This document shows positions 26,713-38,246 of a stretch of DNA of 64,000 nt, in pieces. Under the pieces are notes generated by a model, which worked only from the letters and a program-made list of their open reading frames with translations, did not search any database and had not been told where the DNA came from. A program made the translations under genes and the position numbers. This DNA comes from Prolixibacteraceae bacterium (GTDB lineage: Bacteria; Bacteroidota; Bacteroidia; Bacteroidales; Prolixibacteraceae), in assembly GCA_003537645.1 (NCBI GenBank), contig DPRM01000135.1:34153-98152 (forward strand), given 5' to 3'. Numbering within the stretch: position 1 is the stretch's first letter; each line of letters starts with the position of its first letter.

Positions 26713-27678
26713 ATGGCAAAAATCCTTATCATCGAAGACAACATTCTGCTGCGCGAAAATATCGCTGATGCACTTGAGCTGGAGGGCTATGAAGTAATTC
26801 ATGCAGAAAATGGTCATATAGGAATTGCCAGGGCCAGAGAATTCAATCCGGATTTGATCTTGTGCGATATAATAATGCCCGACATGAAGGGATATGAAGT
26901 TCTGAAATTATTGAAGTCTGACGATGTACAAGTTCCCTTTCCCTTTATTTTTATTACAGCTTTATCCGAACGCAAAGACTTCAGGGAAGGAATGGAACTG
27001 GGCGCTGACGATTATCTTGTGAAACCATTTTCGATCAGCGAGTTACTGAATGCGATAAATACACAACTGGTAAAACACAGCTCTGTTGAAAAACGAATTC
27101 GATTCCATATTGAGAAAATTGAAAACGAACTGAAAACCCGCATTTCAGAACTCAATATGCAGAATGAAAGTCAAAAGAAAATAATCGACAATATCTCTGC
27201 TGCGAATGCTCAGGTCGTCGGGCAGCTAAATGAAAAACAGACACAGTTAATGCAAGAAGCGATTCATTCAATGGAGACAAACAGTACCCTTCAAAATATT
27301 GTAAAACAATTGAATGTTGAAATTCAGAAATCAGACATTACTGAAAACCAAAGACAAATAATGATTGACTTAAAAAACAAGTTGCGAAAAAGATCAGTTT
27401 TGCTTAACAGCTGGACTTTATTCCAATTGAAATTCAATCAAACTTATCCAAATTTCACCTCAAATTTCATCGTCAGGTTTCCGCTCTTAACTCAACAGGA
27501 TATGATCATTATATCCTCAATATTCATTAATCTGAATACCCACCAGATATCTAATATAATTGGTATTTCGCCTGAAAGCGTAAGAAAATGCAAATACCGG
27601 TTAAAAATGAAACTCGGATTAGGGAAAGACGTTGATCTGGCTCAATTTATTCATGAAGCCAACATTCAAACAAATTAA
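26713..27678 (+). CDS. Response regulator with LuxR-type DNA-binding domain
   Basis: The protein has 321 residues. The N-terminal receiver (1-120) has Glu8-Asp9, phospho-acceptor Asp52 in 'ILCDIIMPDMKG', Thr in 'FIFITALSE' and Lys in 'YLVKP'. A long helical, Gln/Asn-rich linker follows (about 130-230), probably a dimerising coiled coil. The C-terminal helix-turn-helix (about 255-305) reads 'THQISNIIGISPESVRKCKY' and then 'LKMKLGLG', the LuxR/FixJ form common in Bacteroidota. It is one of only two gene products in the island with a clear transcription output. It starts 21 bases after the PAS/GAF kinase, so the two probably form a pair. Confidence 0.9.
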   Translation: MAKILIIEDNILLRENIADALELEGYEVIHAENGHIGIARAREFNPDLILCDIIMPDMKGYEVLKLLKSDDVQVPFPFIFITALSERKDFREGMELGADDYLVKPFSISELLNAINTQLVKHSSVEKRIRFHIEKIENELKTRISELNMQNESQKKIIDNISAANAQVVGQLNEKQTQLMQEAIHSMETNSTLQNIVKQLNVEIQKSDITENQRQIMIDLKNKLRKRSVLLNSWTLFQLKFNQTYPNFTSNFIVRFPLLTQQDMIIISSIFINLNTHQISNIIGISPESVRKCKYRLKMKLGLGKDVDLAQFIHEANIQTN

Positions 27679-27821
27679 AGATGCTCGACAGTTGAATTTT
27701 GATGTCAATAAACAGGTTATAAAATGGATAAAACCGAATACGTCAATTGAAATAAATCATAAATTACAAACTTGAAATTGTCATAAGAATTTCTGAAAAA
27801 TAATCATCAATTCAAAGCCTT

Positions 27822-29252
27822 ATGGAATACGGAAATAAAACCAAAGAAGAGCTGATAAGTGAGTTGGAGGAGCTAAAGGTTTTGTTGAAAAAGCAAAATG
27901 ACAAACAATATCTGATTGAGCATCAACTCGGCGAGCGGTTGAAAGAATTGAATTGCTACAACCGCTTATCCGAAATCATGAGCAATCCAGCGATTTCGGT
28001 TGACGATGTTTGCACACAGGTTGTACAGATTATTCCAGAAAGCTGGCAGTTCCCCGAATTTGCCCAGGCATCAGTTTCTGTTAAAAACAAGGTATATTCT
28101 ACTCCGGATTTCATTAAAACAAGTAATTCCCAAATTCAGGAAATTAAAGTCAATCAAAAAGTTATCGGTCAGATTGAAGTATGTTATCCGCTTGATCAAT
28201 TACCTGCAACCGACCAGATTTTTCTGCCTGAAGAATCAAATCTGCTGTTCTCAATTGCCGTAAAACTTGGCAACTATATCGAAAAAGAAGAAAGAAAGAA
28301 TGCTTTGCAGGCAAGCGAAGCAAAATACAAAGATCTGATTGAAAACATCAATGATGTTATCTACACAACAGACAACCAGGCAAATATAACTTTCATCAGT
28401 CCTTCCATCGAAAAATTACTGGGGTATTCACCTAATGAAGTTATCGGTAAGAATTTCCTTGCTTTTATCGGAGACAACCAAGAATTTCTGATGAAAAGAT
28501 TTGATGAGCTTCAGAAAAAGTTTGAATTACAAAATGATTATCAAATACGGTCGAAAAGCGGTGAGCTTCACTGGATCAGGTTTTCATCAAAAGCTGTAAT
28601 TAAAGAAGAAAAATTTATTGGTGCTACCGGAACTTTAATCGACATTACTGATAAAAAACTGATGGAAATAGAGCTGCAAAACAGCGAAGCGCTTTACCGC
28701 TCCATAATTGCAGCCTCGCCCGATTCAATAACCTTCACCGATCTTGAAGGAAAAATCCTTTTCTCGTCGCCCAAATCACTTGAATTGTTTGGTTACAGCG
28801 GTATTGATGCATTTAAAAATCGCACCATCCTTGATTTTATACATCCTGAAGACCATATAAAAGCCCAGACTTTAATCGGACAGATGTTTCAGGGCAACCG
28901 CACCGGAGCAAGCGACTACAGAGCCATTCATGCAAATGGGAAAACTTTTGACATTGAAGTAAACGCCGATTTTATATACGATTCTGAAGGTCGCCCTACC
29001 GGCATTGTGTTTATTACGCGTGATATTTCGAATAGAAAAATAATTGAAAGAAAACTCGCGAAAAGCGAAGAACAATACCGTAATCTGGTTGAATCTGTAA
29101 ACGATGTAATCTATGAAATTGATAGCACCGGAAATATAAAATATGCCAGCCCATCTACTCTTCAGGTATTGGGGTACTCTGCCGAAGAAGTTACCGGCCA
29201 GAATATTTTTTCGTTTGTCTATCCCGACGATGTTCCGGTAATTTATGAATAA
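27822..29252 (+). pseudogene. 5' part of a giant PAS-GAF hybrid kinase, split by a frameshift at 29250
   Basis: The segment encodes 476 residues: an N-terminal coiled coil (about 5-50), a GAF-like domain (about 50-150), PAS A (about 165-280), PAS B (about 290-400) and the first half of PAS C, which stops at 'YPDDVPVIYE'. The rest of PAS C is encoded in the next frame from 29251 onward. One extra T at 29250 explains the break: without it the frame reads E-K-L-K-N-L, matching E-R-L-A-N-L at the same place in the following PAS unit. The two parts would then form one protein of about 2632 residues. The stop overlaps an ATG (29245), so the second part might still be made by re-initiation. No output domain is present in this part. 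Confidence 0.85.
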
Positions 29253-32200
29253 GCTGAAAAACCTTACTTCCAGAAATTACAATTTCATGGAGTACCGGTA
29301 TATCAGAAAAGACGGTACTATACGCTGGGTTCGTTCTTCAACCACGCCAATCTTCAATAATGGCGAAATGATTGGAGCCACTGGAACGCTGACCGATATT
29401 TCGGAACGAAAAGTTGCTGAAGACAAACTTAAAAAAAGCGAGGAAACCTATCGCTCTTTAGTTGAAACCATTAATGATGTGGTTTATGAAGTAACTGGTG
29501 AGGGGGTCGTAAAATATGTCAGCCCATCCATCGAGCGGTTTTTAGGTTTTGAGCCGGAAGAACTTATTGGTCAGAATTTCTTCAAATACATGCACGAAGA
29601 CGACAGACCTATAATAATGGAGAGGTTGGCAAATCTTGCTATGAGAGATTATTCATTCATGGAATACCGTTATTTTGCGAAAGATGGTACGATTCGTTGG
29701 GTGCGTTCATCAACAAATCCAATTATTGAAGATGGGAAAATGATTGGTGGCAGAGGTGTTTTAATCGACATAACAGATCGTAAGAAAGCCGAGCAAGCGC
29801 TTCGCGACAGTGAAGAACGACTGCGAAACCTGATCAAATCCCAAACAAGTTATGTACTTTGGACCAATCTGGAAGGCAAACACATTTACTGGAACCAAAA
29901 ATTTGAAGAAGAATTCGGATGGATCTACCTAAATGACGGTGTGGAAGGAGCCGACGCGTTAACCTCGATTTGTGATTACCACCATGAACGTACCCGCGAA
30001 ACAGTTGAAATATGCATTAAAAACCCGGGAGAAATAGTCAAGGTTGAACTTGACAAACCGGCTGAAAACGGTACCATACGCACTACCTTATGGGAATTTA
30101 TTTGTCTTGCTGATGCCAATAATATTCCACAAACCATACAATGTATGGGGATTGATATTACCGAAAAGAAACAAGCAGAACTCTTGCTCCAGCAAAGTGA
30201 GAAAAATTACAGAGTTTTGTTTTTTGATTCACCTGACGGTTATCTCATTGTTCGCGATGGTAAATTTATAGAATGCAACAGGGCATCAGAAATCATGATA
30301 GGGGGCGACCGTTCGATGATTATTGGACGTTCACCTGCCGAATTATCGCCTGAATACCAACCAAATGGCCGAAAATCGGATGAATATGCCGATGAGTTAA
30401 TTCAGCAGGCATTCGAAAAAGGTAAAAATTCTTTCGAGTGGCAGCACAAGCGATTTGACGGAACTGAATTCCTGACCCAGATCAATCTTTCGACGATTGA
30501 ATATGAGGGGAATCAGGTTTTGTTTATTACCTGGCAAGACATCACTGAACTCCGTAAATCAGAAGAACAACTCCGTAAGCTGTCGCGCGCTGTTGAGCAA
30601 AGCCCGGTAAGCATTGTAATTACAAATCTGGAAGGGAATATAGAATACGCCAACCCCAAGGCATGCGAAACAACCGGCTATACACTCGAAGAATTAATCA
30701 ACAGAAATCCAAGGGTATTAAAATCAGGAGAGACAAAAGACTCAGAATACAATCAACTCTGGAATACCATCACAACTGGTAAAGCATGGAAAGGAATTTT
30801 CCATAACAAAAAGAAAAACGGGGAACTGTATTGGGAATCATCAACCATTACTCCAATAGTTGATGTTATGGGAAATATTACCCATTTTCTGGCAGTAAAA
30901 GAAGACATTACAGAGCGGAAAAGAATTCAGGAAGAATTAGCTCAAAGTGAAGACCGTTTCCGTCAGATAGCCGAACAGAGCCAGACAGTAATATGGGAAG
31001 TCGATGAAAAAGGAATGTACACCTATGTAAGTCCGGTTTCGAAATCAGTTTGGGGTTATACCCCCGATGAGCTGGTTGGTAAAAAGCACTTCTATGACCT
31101 TCATCCGGCGGAAGGCCGCGAAGAATTCAAAAACACTGCTCTTCAGGCTTTTGCGCAACGATTACCCTTTAATGAATTTGTGAATTCAATAAAGACAGGA
31201 GACAAAAAAATAATCTGGGTAACAACAAATGGCATTCCTATTATTGATGAGCAGAATAACCTGACTGGTTACCGGGGTGCCGACAACGACATTACTGAAC
31301 GCAAACTTGCACAGGAAGCACTTCTGCAAAGTGAATCAGCACTGAACTACGCGCAGGAAATTGCCAGCATGGGTAGCTGGAGTTTAGACTTGATAAAAAA
31401 CAACCTGATCTGGTCTGAAAACTATTACCGCTTACTTGGCTTTCAACCTTTTGAAAAAGGTATTTCAAATGACCTATTTACCAAAATGATTCATCCGGAA
31501 GATTCGCATAAACTGGATGAAAAGCTTCTGGAAATACACAGGACCAAAAAACCTGTAAGTGTCGATCTAAGACTGATTCTTGCCGACGGCCAAATTAAAT
31601 GGGTACAGAATAATATTGTCCCTGTTTTTGAAAACGATCAGTTAATTGCATTAAACGGGGTTAACATCGATATTACACAGAAAAAACTTGCCGAAGAAAA
31701 ATACAGGCAACAGAACGAGCGCCTTAGTGCGATTATCGATGCCATACCCGACTTGATTTTTGTTACAGACAGGCAAGGAACTTATCTCGAATATTACAAT
31801 GTCGATGATAAAAAAATATTATATCCCATTACTCAACTCATCGGGTCAAATCTCCGGGATGTTTTTGATGAGCAAACAGCAAAGCTGCACATTCAAAAGA
31901 CCAACGAATGTATCGACCATCAGAAGTTGATAACTTACGAGTATTCGGTACTAAAAGATGGTAATACAAGTTTCTACGAGGCACGTTTGGCCCCACTCAG
32001 TAACGACCGCGTTTTGAGATTTATCCGCGACTTTACCGATAAAAAAATTAAAGACAACGAATTAATAAAACTATCAATGGCTGTGGAACAAAGCCCGGTA
32101 TCCATCGTCGTTACCGATCTGAATGCCAATATCGAATATGTCAATCCCTCATTCGAAATCACCTCTGGTTATACCTTACAGGAAATTATTGGCAAGAATG

Positions 32201-35200
32201 CCAATGTGCTTAAATCGGGGCTGACACCGAAACATGTTTATGAAGATTTATGGGCCACAATTGAAAAGGGACAATGCTGGCAGAATGAATGGATCAATAA
32301 AAAGAAAAACGGCGAGCTATACTGGGAAAATATACAGATTTCTCCTATACACGATCATTCGGGAAAAATAACAAACTACCTGGCTGTAAAGCAAGACATT
32401 ACGCAACGAATTCAGACAGAGAAAGAAATCAGGGAACTCAATGCAAATCTTGAATTAAAAATAGAGGAAAGAACATCTCAACTTGCTTCTGCAAACGAAA
32501 TTTTAATCGGTGAAATTGAAGAGCGAAAAAATGTTGAGCAGGCGTTGAGCAAAAGCGAAAAAAACTACCGGACCGTTGTCGAAAATGTCAACGAAGTTAT
32601 TTTCCAGACCGATGCCGATGGCTTGTGGTTGTTCCTGAATAAATCGTGGGAAGAAATAACCGGGTTCAGTGTCGAAGAATCACTGGGCCAACTATTTGTC
32701 AATTACGTTCATCCGGACGACCGGGCACAAAACTGGGAATTATTCGAGCCATTGATCAATCGGAAGAAAGATTATTGCCGACACGAAATCAGGTATTTGA
32801 CCAAAGATGGAGGGTTCCGCTGGATGGAAGTATTTGCCCGTCTTGGGCTAGCTGAAAATGATGACATTACCGGCACTTATGGTACCCTTCAGGATATTAC
32901 TGAAAGGAAAATGGCTGAAGATGCATTACGTTGGAACCAATCTCTCCTTCAATTAATGTCAAACTCTTCGCCTTTAGGTTTTTTGGTTGTCGATAACCGT
33001 ACCGACGATATTTTGTACTTCAACCAACGATTTTGCCAGATTTGGGGAATTGAAGAATTGGAACCTCGCATGTTGAAAGGTGAACTTAAAAATAACGACA
33101 TCATTCCATATTGCCTTCCTGTTTTGGCCGATATTCCCTCTTTTGCAGAATCCTGTAAACCACTTCAATACGAAGAAAACCGTATTGTAATTGAAGATGA
33201 TATTGCCTTTACCAAAAATCGTACGATACACCGGTATTCGACACAAATTCGCGGTGAAAATGATGAATACTATGGCAGATTCTACATTTTCGAAGATATT
33301 ACAGAACGCAAACGTGCAGCAGTTTTCGAAAATGAACTGCTTCGGTTATCGCCAACTCTTACCGGCCTTTCGCTCGATAAAATCGACGATGCAATAACTC
33401 ATGCATTAAGCCGGATTGGACAGTTTCTTTCTGCCGACAGATCTTACATATTTGAATTCGATGCTTCTGAAAGCATAATGAACAATACTCACGAATGGTG
33501 CAACACCGGCATAAATCCTGAAATCGAAAATCTTCAGAATATTCCTTGCGAAATCTTTCCCAGTTGGATGGAAATGCTTCACCGACATGAAAACATTGTG
33601 ATCGCCTCGGTTAAAGATTTACCGGAAAGCTGGCAGGCCGAACGTGAAATTCTTGAACCGCAAGGCGTTCAGTCAATCATTGTTATTCCATTGCTTGCTG
33701 AAAATACACTGATTGGTTTTGTTGGATTAGATTCAGTTGTTGAAAGTAAAGAATATACAAATTCAGAAATCAATATATTAAAGGTATGGAGCAGTATGTT
33801 GTCCAGTCTGATCAACAATCAACGCACCGAAAGCCTGCTGGCTCAAACCCGGCAGAATTACGAGACTTTTTTCAATACCATCGACGATTTTCTTTTTATT
33901 TTCGATGAGAATGGAAAAATAGTTGACTGCAACGAGACTGTCCATAAACGACTTGGTTATTCGCAGGATGAACTAATAAATAAATCAGTATTAATGGTTC
34001 GTCCGCCCGAACGACGTGAAGAAACATTGAGTGTAATGCAAGATATTTTAGAAGGAAAAATACAATATTGTTCAATTCCGCTAATTAGCAAATCCGGGGA
34101 ACAAATACCTGTCGAAACAAGGTTTAAAAGAGGCCATTGGAATGGGGAACCGGTAATTTTTGGTGTGAGCAAGGATATTTCTCAAATTCGGTTGTCGGAA
34201 CAAAAATTCGCAAGTGCATTTCAATCCAACTCGGCCATGATGTCGATTTCGAATTTCCAAAGTGGAATATTCTTAGATATCAATGGCGCCCTAATTGATG
34301 CAATGGGCTATACCCGTGAGGAAATAATCGGAAAATCAAGTATCGAGCTTGGCTTATTTGTTGATCCGGCCATAAAACACCACATCATTGAAAGTTTAGA
34401 CCAAAACATACCGGTAAGCAAATTGGAAGTGCTTTTACGAACGAAAAAAGGGGAAATAAAAACCGGGTTATTGTCTGCCGAATCCATTTTTATTGGGGAA
34501 GAAAAGTGTTTACTGGTTGTAGTCATCGACATTACCGAACGCAAAAAAGCAGAGGAAGAAATCAAAGCAGCACGCGAAGAAGCAGAACAGGCCAATTTGG
34601 CCAAGAGTGAATTCCTGTCGCGCATGAGCCACGAACTTCGCACTCCGATGAATTCAATCCTTGGATTTGCACAGTTGCTTGAAATGGGTGAACTAAATAA
34701 TGGGCAAAAGAAAGGGGTAGCCCACATCATGAAAAGCGGTAAGCATCTGCTGGATCTGATCAACGAAGTACTGGATATTTCAAGAATCGAAGCCGGACGA
34801 TTGTCGTTGTCACTCGAACCGGTTCAGGTAAAAACAGTAATCAGCGAGATGACCGATATTGTAATGCCAATGGCAAATGAGCGGCAATTGCATATTCTGA
34901 CCGAACAATCAGCAGACGATCAACTATTCCTAAGAGCCGATCGTCAGCGATTAAAACAAGTATTGCTGAACTTGCTGAACAATGCTATTAAATACAATAG
35001 AACTGATGGATCGGTAACGATTAGAACCCAATTGATGCCTACCGACCTGAACGGCAATGTTCCGGTAAGAATCTCGTTAACAGATACCGGTTATGGAATT
35101 TCTGAAGAAGATATTCCCAAATTATTCAATCCATTTGAACGAATTGGTGCTGAAAAATCGACAACAGAAGGCACCGGACTAGGTCTGGCTGTGGTAAAAA

Positions 35201-35721
35201 AACTGATAACTGCCATGGGCGGAAATCTGGGAGTAGAAAGTATTCAGGGAGAAGGAAGTACATTCTGGATTGAGCTGCCTCGTTCGAACGACCCACTGGA
35301 AAGTGCGGAGAAATCGGGCCAACTGGATGAGTTGGATGCCGAATTGGCGGGGAAAAAAGGCACTATTTTATATATCGAAGACAATGCCTCAAACATTGAA
35401 CTGGTTGATCAAATCCTTACCATTCAGCGCTCTAAAATACAGCTGGTTACAAGCATATATGGAAATATGGCCGTAGGTTTGGCAATTCAACATCAGCCCG
35501 ATTTAATTCTGCTCGACCTAAACCTTCCGGATATTCACGGAAGCGAAGTCCTCGGCAAACTTCAGGCAGAAGAAAAAACCTGCAAAATTCCGGTTGTGAT
35601 CATCAGTGCCGATGCAATGCCGGAGCAACTTACCAGATTACTGAAAGCCGGAGCTAAAAATTACCTGACCAAACCGCTGGATGTAATGAATTTATTAAAA
35701 GTCATTGATCAGTTTATTTGA
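29245..35721 (+). pseudogene. 3' part of the split giant PAS-GAF hybrid histidine kinase, with receiver
   Basis: The segment encodes 2158 residues if started at ATG 29245. After the end of the broken PAS C come twelve further PAS units, with a GAF domain (about 1363-1530) before the last two. HisKA has His1796 in 'FLSRMSHELRTPMNSILGF', and HATPase_c has 'NNAIKYNRT', 'DTGYGISEED' and 'GTGLGLAVVK'. A C-terminal receiver (about 2035-2155) has Asp2091 in 'ILLDLNLPDIHG' and Lys in 'YLTKP'. Two PAS units (about 440-560 and 940-1060) share 'AVEQSPVSIV.T', 'LKSG' and 'KKNGELYWE' with the NifL type, which in NifL binds flavin. No membrane segment is seen. All catalytic parts are intact, so the kinase may still work without its N-terminal sensors. 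The next gene, a receiver-kinase-receiver protein, starts 22 bases later. Confidence 0.85.
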
Positions 35722-35743
35722 ATTCAAATATAAAACAAACAAC

Positions 35744-37369
35744 ATGATTGAACCGAGCCTGAAAAATGCAAACATCCTGATTGTAGATGACCAGGAAGCA
35801 AATATTGATGTATTGGAAGGTCTGCTGGAAATGCAGGGATATACAAGTATAAAAACCACTACCGATCCCCGCGATGTGCTTCATTTATTTGCCAGCTTCG
35901 AGCCCGATCTGATACTGCTCGATCTGATGATGCCCCATCTTTCAGGATTTGAAGTTATGGAACAATTAAAAGCCATTGTACCGGCCAATACTTATCTGCC
36001 AATACTTGTGCTTACAGCCGATGCAACATCAGAAGCCAGGCAAAGAGCTCTATCAAACGGGGCAAGCGATTTCCTTACCAAACCATTTGATCTTATCGAG
36101 GTTGGTTTGCGCATCCGCAATTTACTTCTCACCAGTTATCTGATGCAACAGGTTCAAAACCAAAATCAGATTTTGGAGGAAAAAGTAAAGGAGAGAACTT
36201 TGGAACTCGAAACAACAAATATTGAACTGAACATTGCCAAAGAAAAAGCCGAAGCCAGCGACCGGCTTAAATCTTCATTTATCAACAATATTTCGCACGA
36301 AATAAGAACCCCTTTAAACGGGATACTGGGTTTTGGGCAAATATTAACCGATCCTGAAATTGAAACAGAAGAAAAAGAGGAATACTTGTCAATGATGAAC
36401 CAAAGCAGTGAACGACTTATAAATACCGTCACTAACTTCATGGATATTTCATTACTGACATCCGGCAATCAAACAGTCTTAAAAAAAGAAATAGCGCTTA
36501 ATAGCATCGTAAACGAAGCAATTTCAAAATTCAGGATCACAGCAGATGAAAAAAACATAACTCTGGAATTTAATCCACCCGCACAGGTGACTGAAATCAA
36601 GCTGCTGTCGGACCGGGAATTGCTGACCAAAATAATTTGTCAGTTGATTGACAATGCCGTAAAATTCACAAAACAGGGTACCGTTAATGTTGGCTATAAT
36701 ATAAGTGGCGAAACTCTTTCATTCACAGTGAAAGACACTGGAATAGGCATAGCTGCAGAAAATATACCCCGGATATTCGACAGCTTTATGCAGGAAAATA
36801 TTACCAATACCAGGGCGTATGAAGGCAGTGGCCTGGGATTGCCTATTGCTAAAGGATTTATTGAATTACTAGGTGGAAATATTGTTGCTGAATCTGAAAA
36901 AGGGAAAGGATCAACATTTTCATTCTCGTTGCCCTGTGTAATAATTCCAGTCGGTAAAATTCAGGAAAACGAAACCACCAAACCAAAAGCTGCTGTAAGG
37001 AAACAAACGATACTTATTGCCGAAGACGACGAAATTAATTTCTTCTACATTAACATTGTTCTGAAAAATGATTTGGTTGAAGTTCTGCATGCTGTCAATG
37101 GGCGTGTCGCAGTCGAAATCTGCAAGGAACATCCGGAAATAGACCTGGTGATTATGGATTTAAAAATGCCGGAAATGGATGGATTTGAAGCAACCAGATT
37201 GATAAAACAGTTTAATGCTGAACTTCCGGTTATTGCTATTACTGCCTACTCGTCGAATGAAGATAAGACTTTGGCATTGCGTGCCGGATGTGACGATTTT
37301 ATAACAAAACCTTTTAAGAAAGAATTCCTTATCTCAAAACTGGAACAGTTTGGACTAACCTTTTCATAA
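35744..37369 (+). CDS. Receiver-histidine kinase-receiver hybrid protein
   Basis: Start chosen at ATG 35744, which begins 'MIEPSLKNANILIVDD'; a longer frame back to 35705 would overlap the previous gene. The protein has 541 residues. Receiver 1 (1-125) has Asp60 in 'ILLDLMMPHLSG'. A coiled coil (about 132-172) leads to HisKA with His185 in 'FINNISHEIRTPLNGILGFG', then HATPase_c with 'DNAVKFTK', 'DTGIGIAAEN' and 'GSGLGLPIAK'. Receiver 2 (about 420-538) has Asp472 in 'VIMDLKMPEMDG' and Lys in 'FITKP'. The protein is soluble, with no DNA-binding domain. Input through receiver 1 and output through receiver 2 suggest a phosphorelay intermediate, probably for the giant kinase upstream. The kinase core is closely related to that of the protein at 46695. 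Confidence 0.93.
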   Translation: MIEPSLKNANILIVDDQEANIDVLEGLLEMQGYTSIKTTTDPRDVLHLFASFEPDLILLDLMMPHLSGFEVMEQLKAIVPANTYLPILVLTADATSEARQRALSNGASDFLTKPFDLIEVGLRIRNLLLTSYLMQQVQNQNQILEEKVKERTLELETTNIELNIAKEKAEASDRLKSSFINNISHEIRTPLNGILGFGQILTDPEIETEEKEEYLSMMNQSSERLINTVTNFMDISLLTSGNQTVLKKEIALNSIVNEAISKFRITADEKNITLEFNPPAQVTEIKLLSDRELLTKIICQLIDNAVKFTKQGTVNVGYNISGETLSFTVKDTGIGIAAENIPRIFDSFMQENITNTRAYEGSGLGLPIAKGFIELLGGNIVAESEKGKGSTFSFSLPCVIIPVGKIQENETTKPKAAVRKQTILIAEDDEINFFYINIVLKNDLVEVLHAVNGRVAVEICKEHPEIDLVIMDLKMPEMDGFEATRLIKQFNAELPVIAITAYSSNEDKTLALRAGCDDFITKPFKKEFLISKLEQFGLTFS

Positions 37370-37498
37370 ACACTTCGGAAGTTAAAAGCAATTTTCACAC
37401 AGTATGAAAAGCCAAGGGCGAAGAGTAGGTTCAGCTTTACCATAGGATAATGTTGAGTTGAAATCCATTTATTCTTTAACGTATCGCTTTAGCAGACA

Positions 37499-38246
37499 GT
37501 TAGCAACCATATTAAGTGCATCATGACACAGAGACTAAGTTTGTTATTAATATTATTCTATTTTGGACTGAACCATGCTTTAGGACAGCAATCAATTTAT
37601 CAATCGACCTTGCCAGAGGGACTTTATCTGACAAAAGATGACTTTCTTAAAAAAAAGCCATCTGAATTTCTTCAACTGACAATTGACAGAATTCGATTAG
37701 TTAATGATTCTGATTCTCTTGCACGTAGGTGTTTCTTTAAGGAAAAAGATTCCAATAAGCGAGTTAAAAAAGTATTTGCAATTTCTCATAATGGACAGCT
37801 TTATTTTAGCAACTGGGCAATCCTTGACAATAAAGCCAAAAGCGACAAATCTGTTTCCCCAGTAGAATCGATGAATTCCTTTGTTCGTGTACTAATTGGT
37901 GGAGACAACTTTCTATACGCAGAAGGTGCGTTCGTAAATACATGGCAAACAGGAATTAGTGGTGGAGTCGCTGGCGGTGTTGGTGGTATCATTGGAAGTG
38001 AGTTAGGAAATGCTATATACAAATCATATCCTATTACGACATTTGGAGGAACTGGAGTTGTTTGGGACATAAAAAGGGAAGAATTCAATATTTTCCGCAA
38101 CTGTTCAGACTTCAATGAATTCTTTGAAAACGATTCGGTTAACAAGATTGATTGTGGAAAGCAAATATTTGAACTCAAGCAAATCAGAGAGATTATTGAC
38201 AAAATTAAGTAGTAGAATGATTGCCAGTCAAAAAACGGTTGCTAAC
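37499..38246. repeat. 10-bp inverted repeats bracketing an orphan gene (cassette-like)
   Basis: The words gttagcaacc (37499-37508) and ggttgctaac (38237-38246) are perfect reverse complements. They lie 14 bases before the start and 24 bases after the stop of the gene at 37523. They do not fit the integron attC core consensus. The following 120 bases contain further small inverted repeats. Confidence 0.45.
37523..38212 (+). CDS. Exported protein with glycine-zipper segment, function unknown
   Basis: The protein has 229 residues with a signal peptide (1-22, ending ALGQ). The mature N-terminal part contains 'GLYLTKDDFLKKKPSEF', a pattern that recurs in uncharacterised Bacteroidota exported proteins. 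A glycine-rich stretch at about 149-168 ('GISGGVAGGVGGIIGSELG') is a glycine-zipper type membrane-associating segment. Beta strands follow ('TTFGGTGVVWDIKREEFNIF'). No enzyme motif is visible. It is unrelated to its neighbours, a hybrid kinase and TrkH, and is bracketed by a 10-bp inverted repeat, so it may have arrived as a unit. The family assignment is open. Confidence 0.65.
   Translation: MTQRLSLLLILFYFGLNHALGQQSIYQSTLPEGLYLTKDDFLKKKPSEFLQLTIDRIRLVNDSDSLARRCFFKEKDSNKRVKKVFAISHNGQLYFSNWAILDNKAKSDKSVSPVESMNSFVRVLIGGDNFLYAEGAFVNTWQTGISGGVAGGVGGIIGSELGNAIYKSYPITTFGGTGVVWDIKREEFNIFRNCSDFNEFFENDSVNKIDCGKQIFELKQIREIIDKIK

Noticed and set aside
29245..29255. Programmed +1 frameshift joining the two parts of the giant kinase
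   Set aside because: There is no slippery codon or prfB-like signal: the Glu codon before the stop would re-pair poorly after a +1 slip. A mutation or sequence error is simpler.
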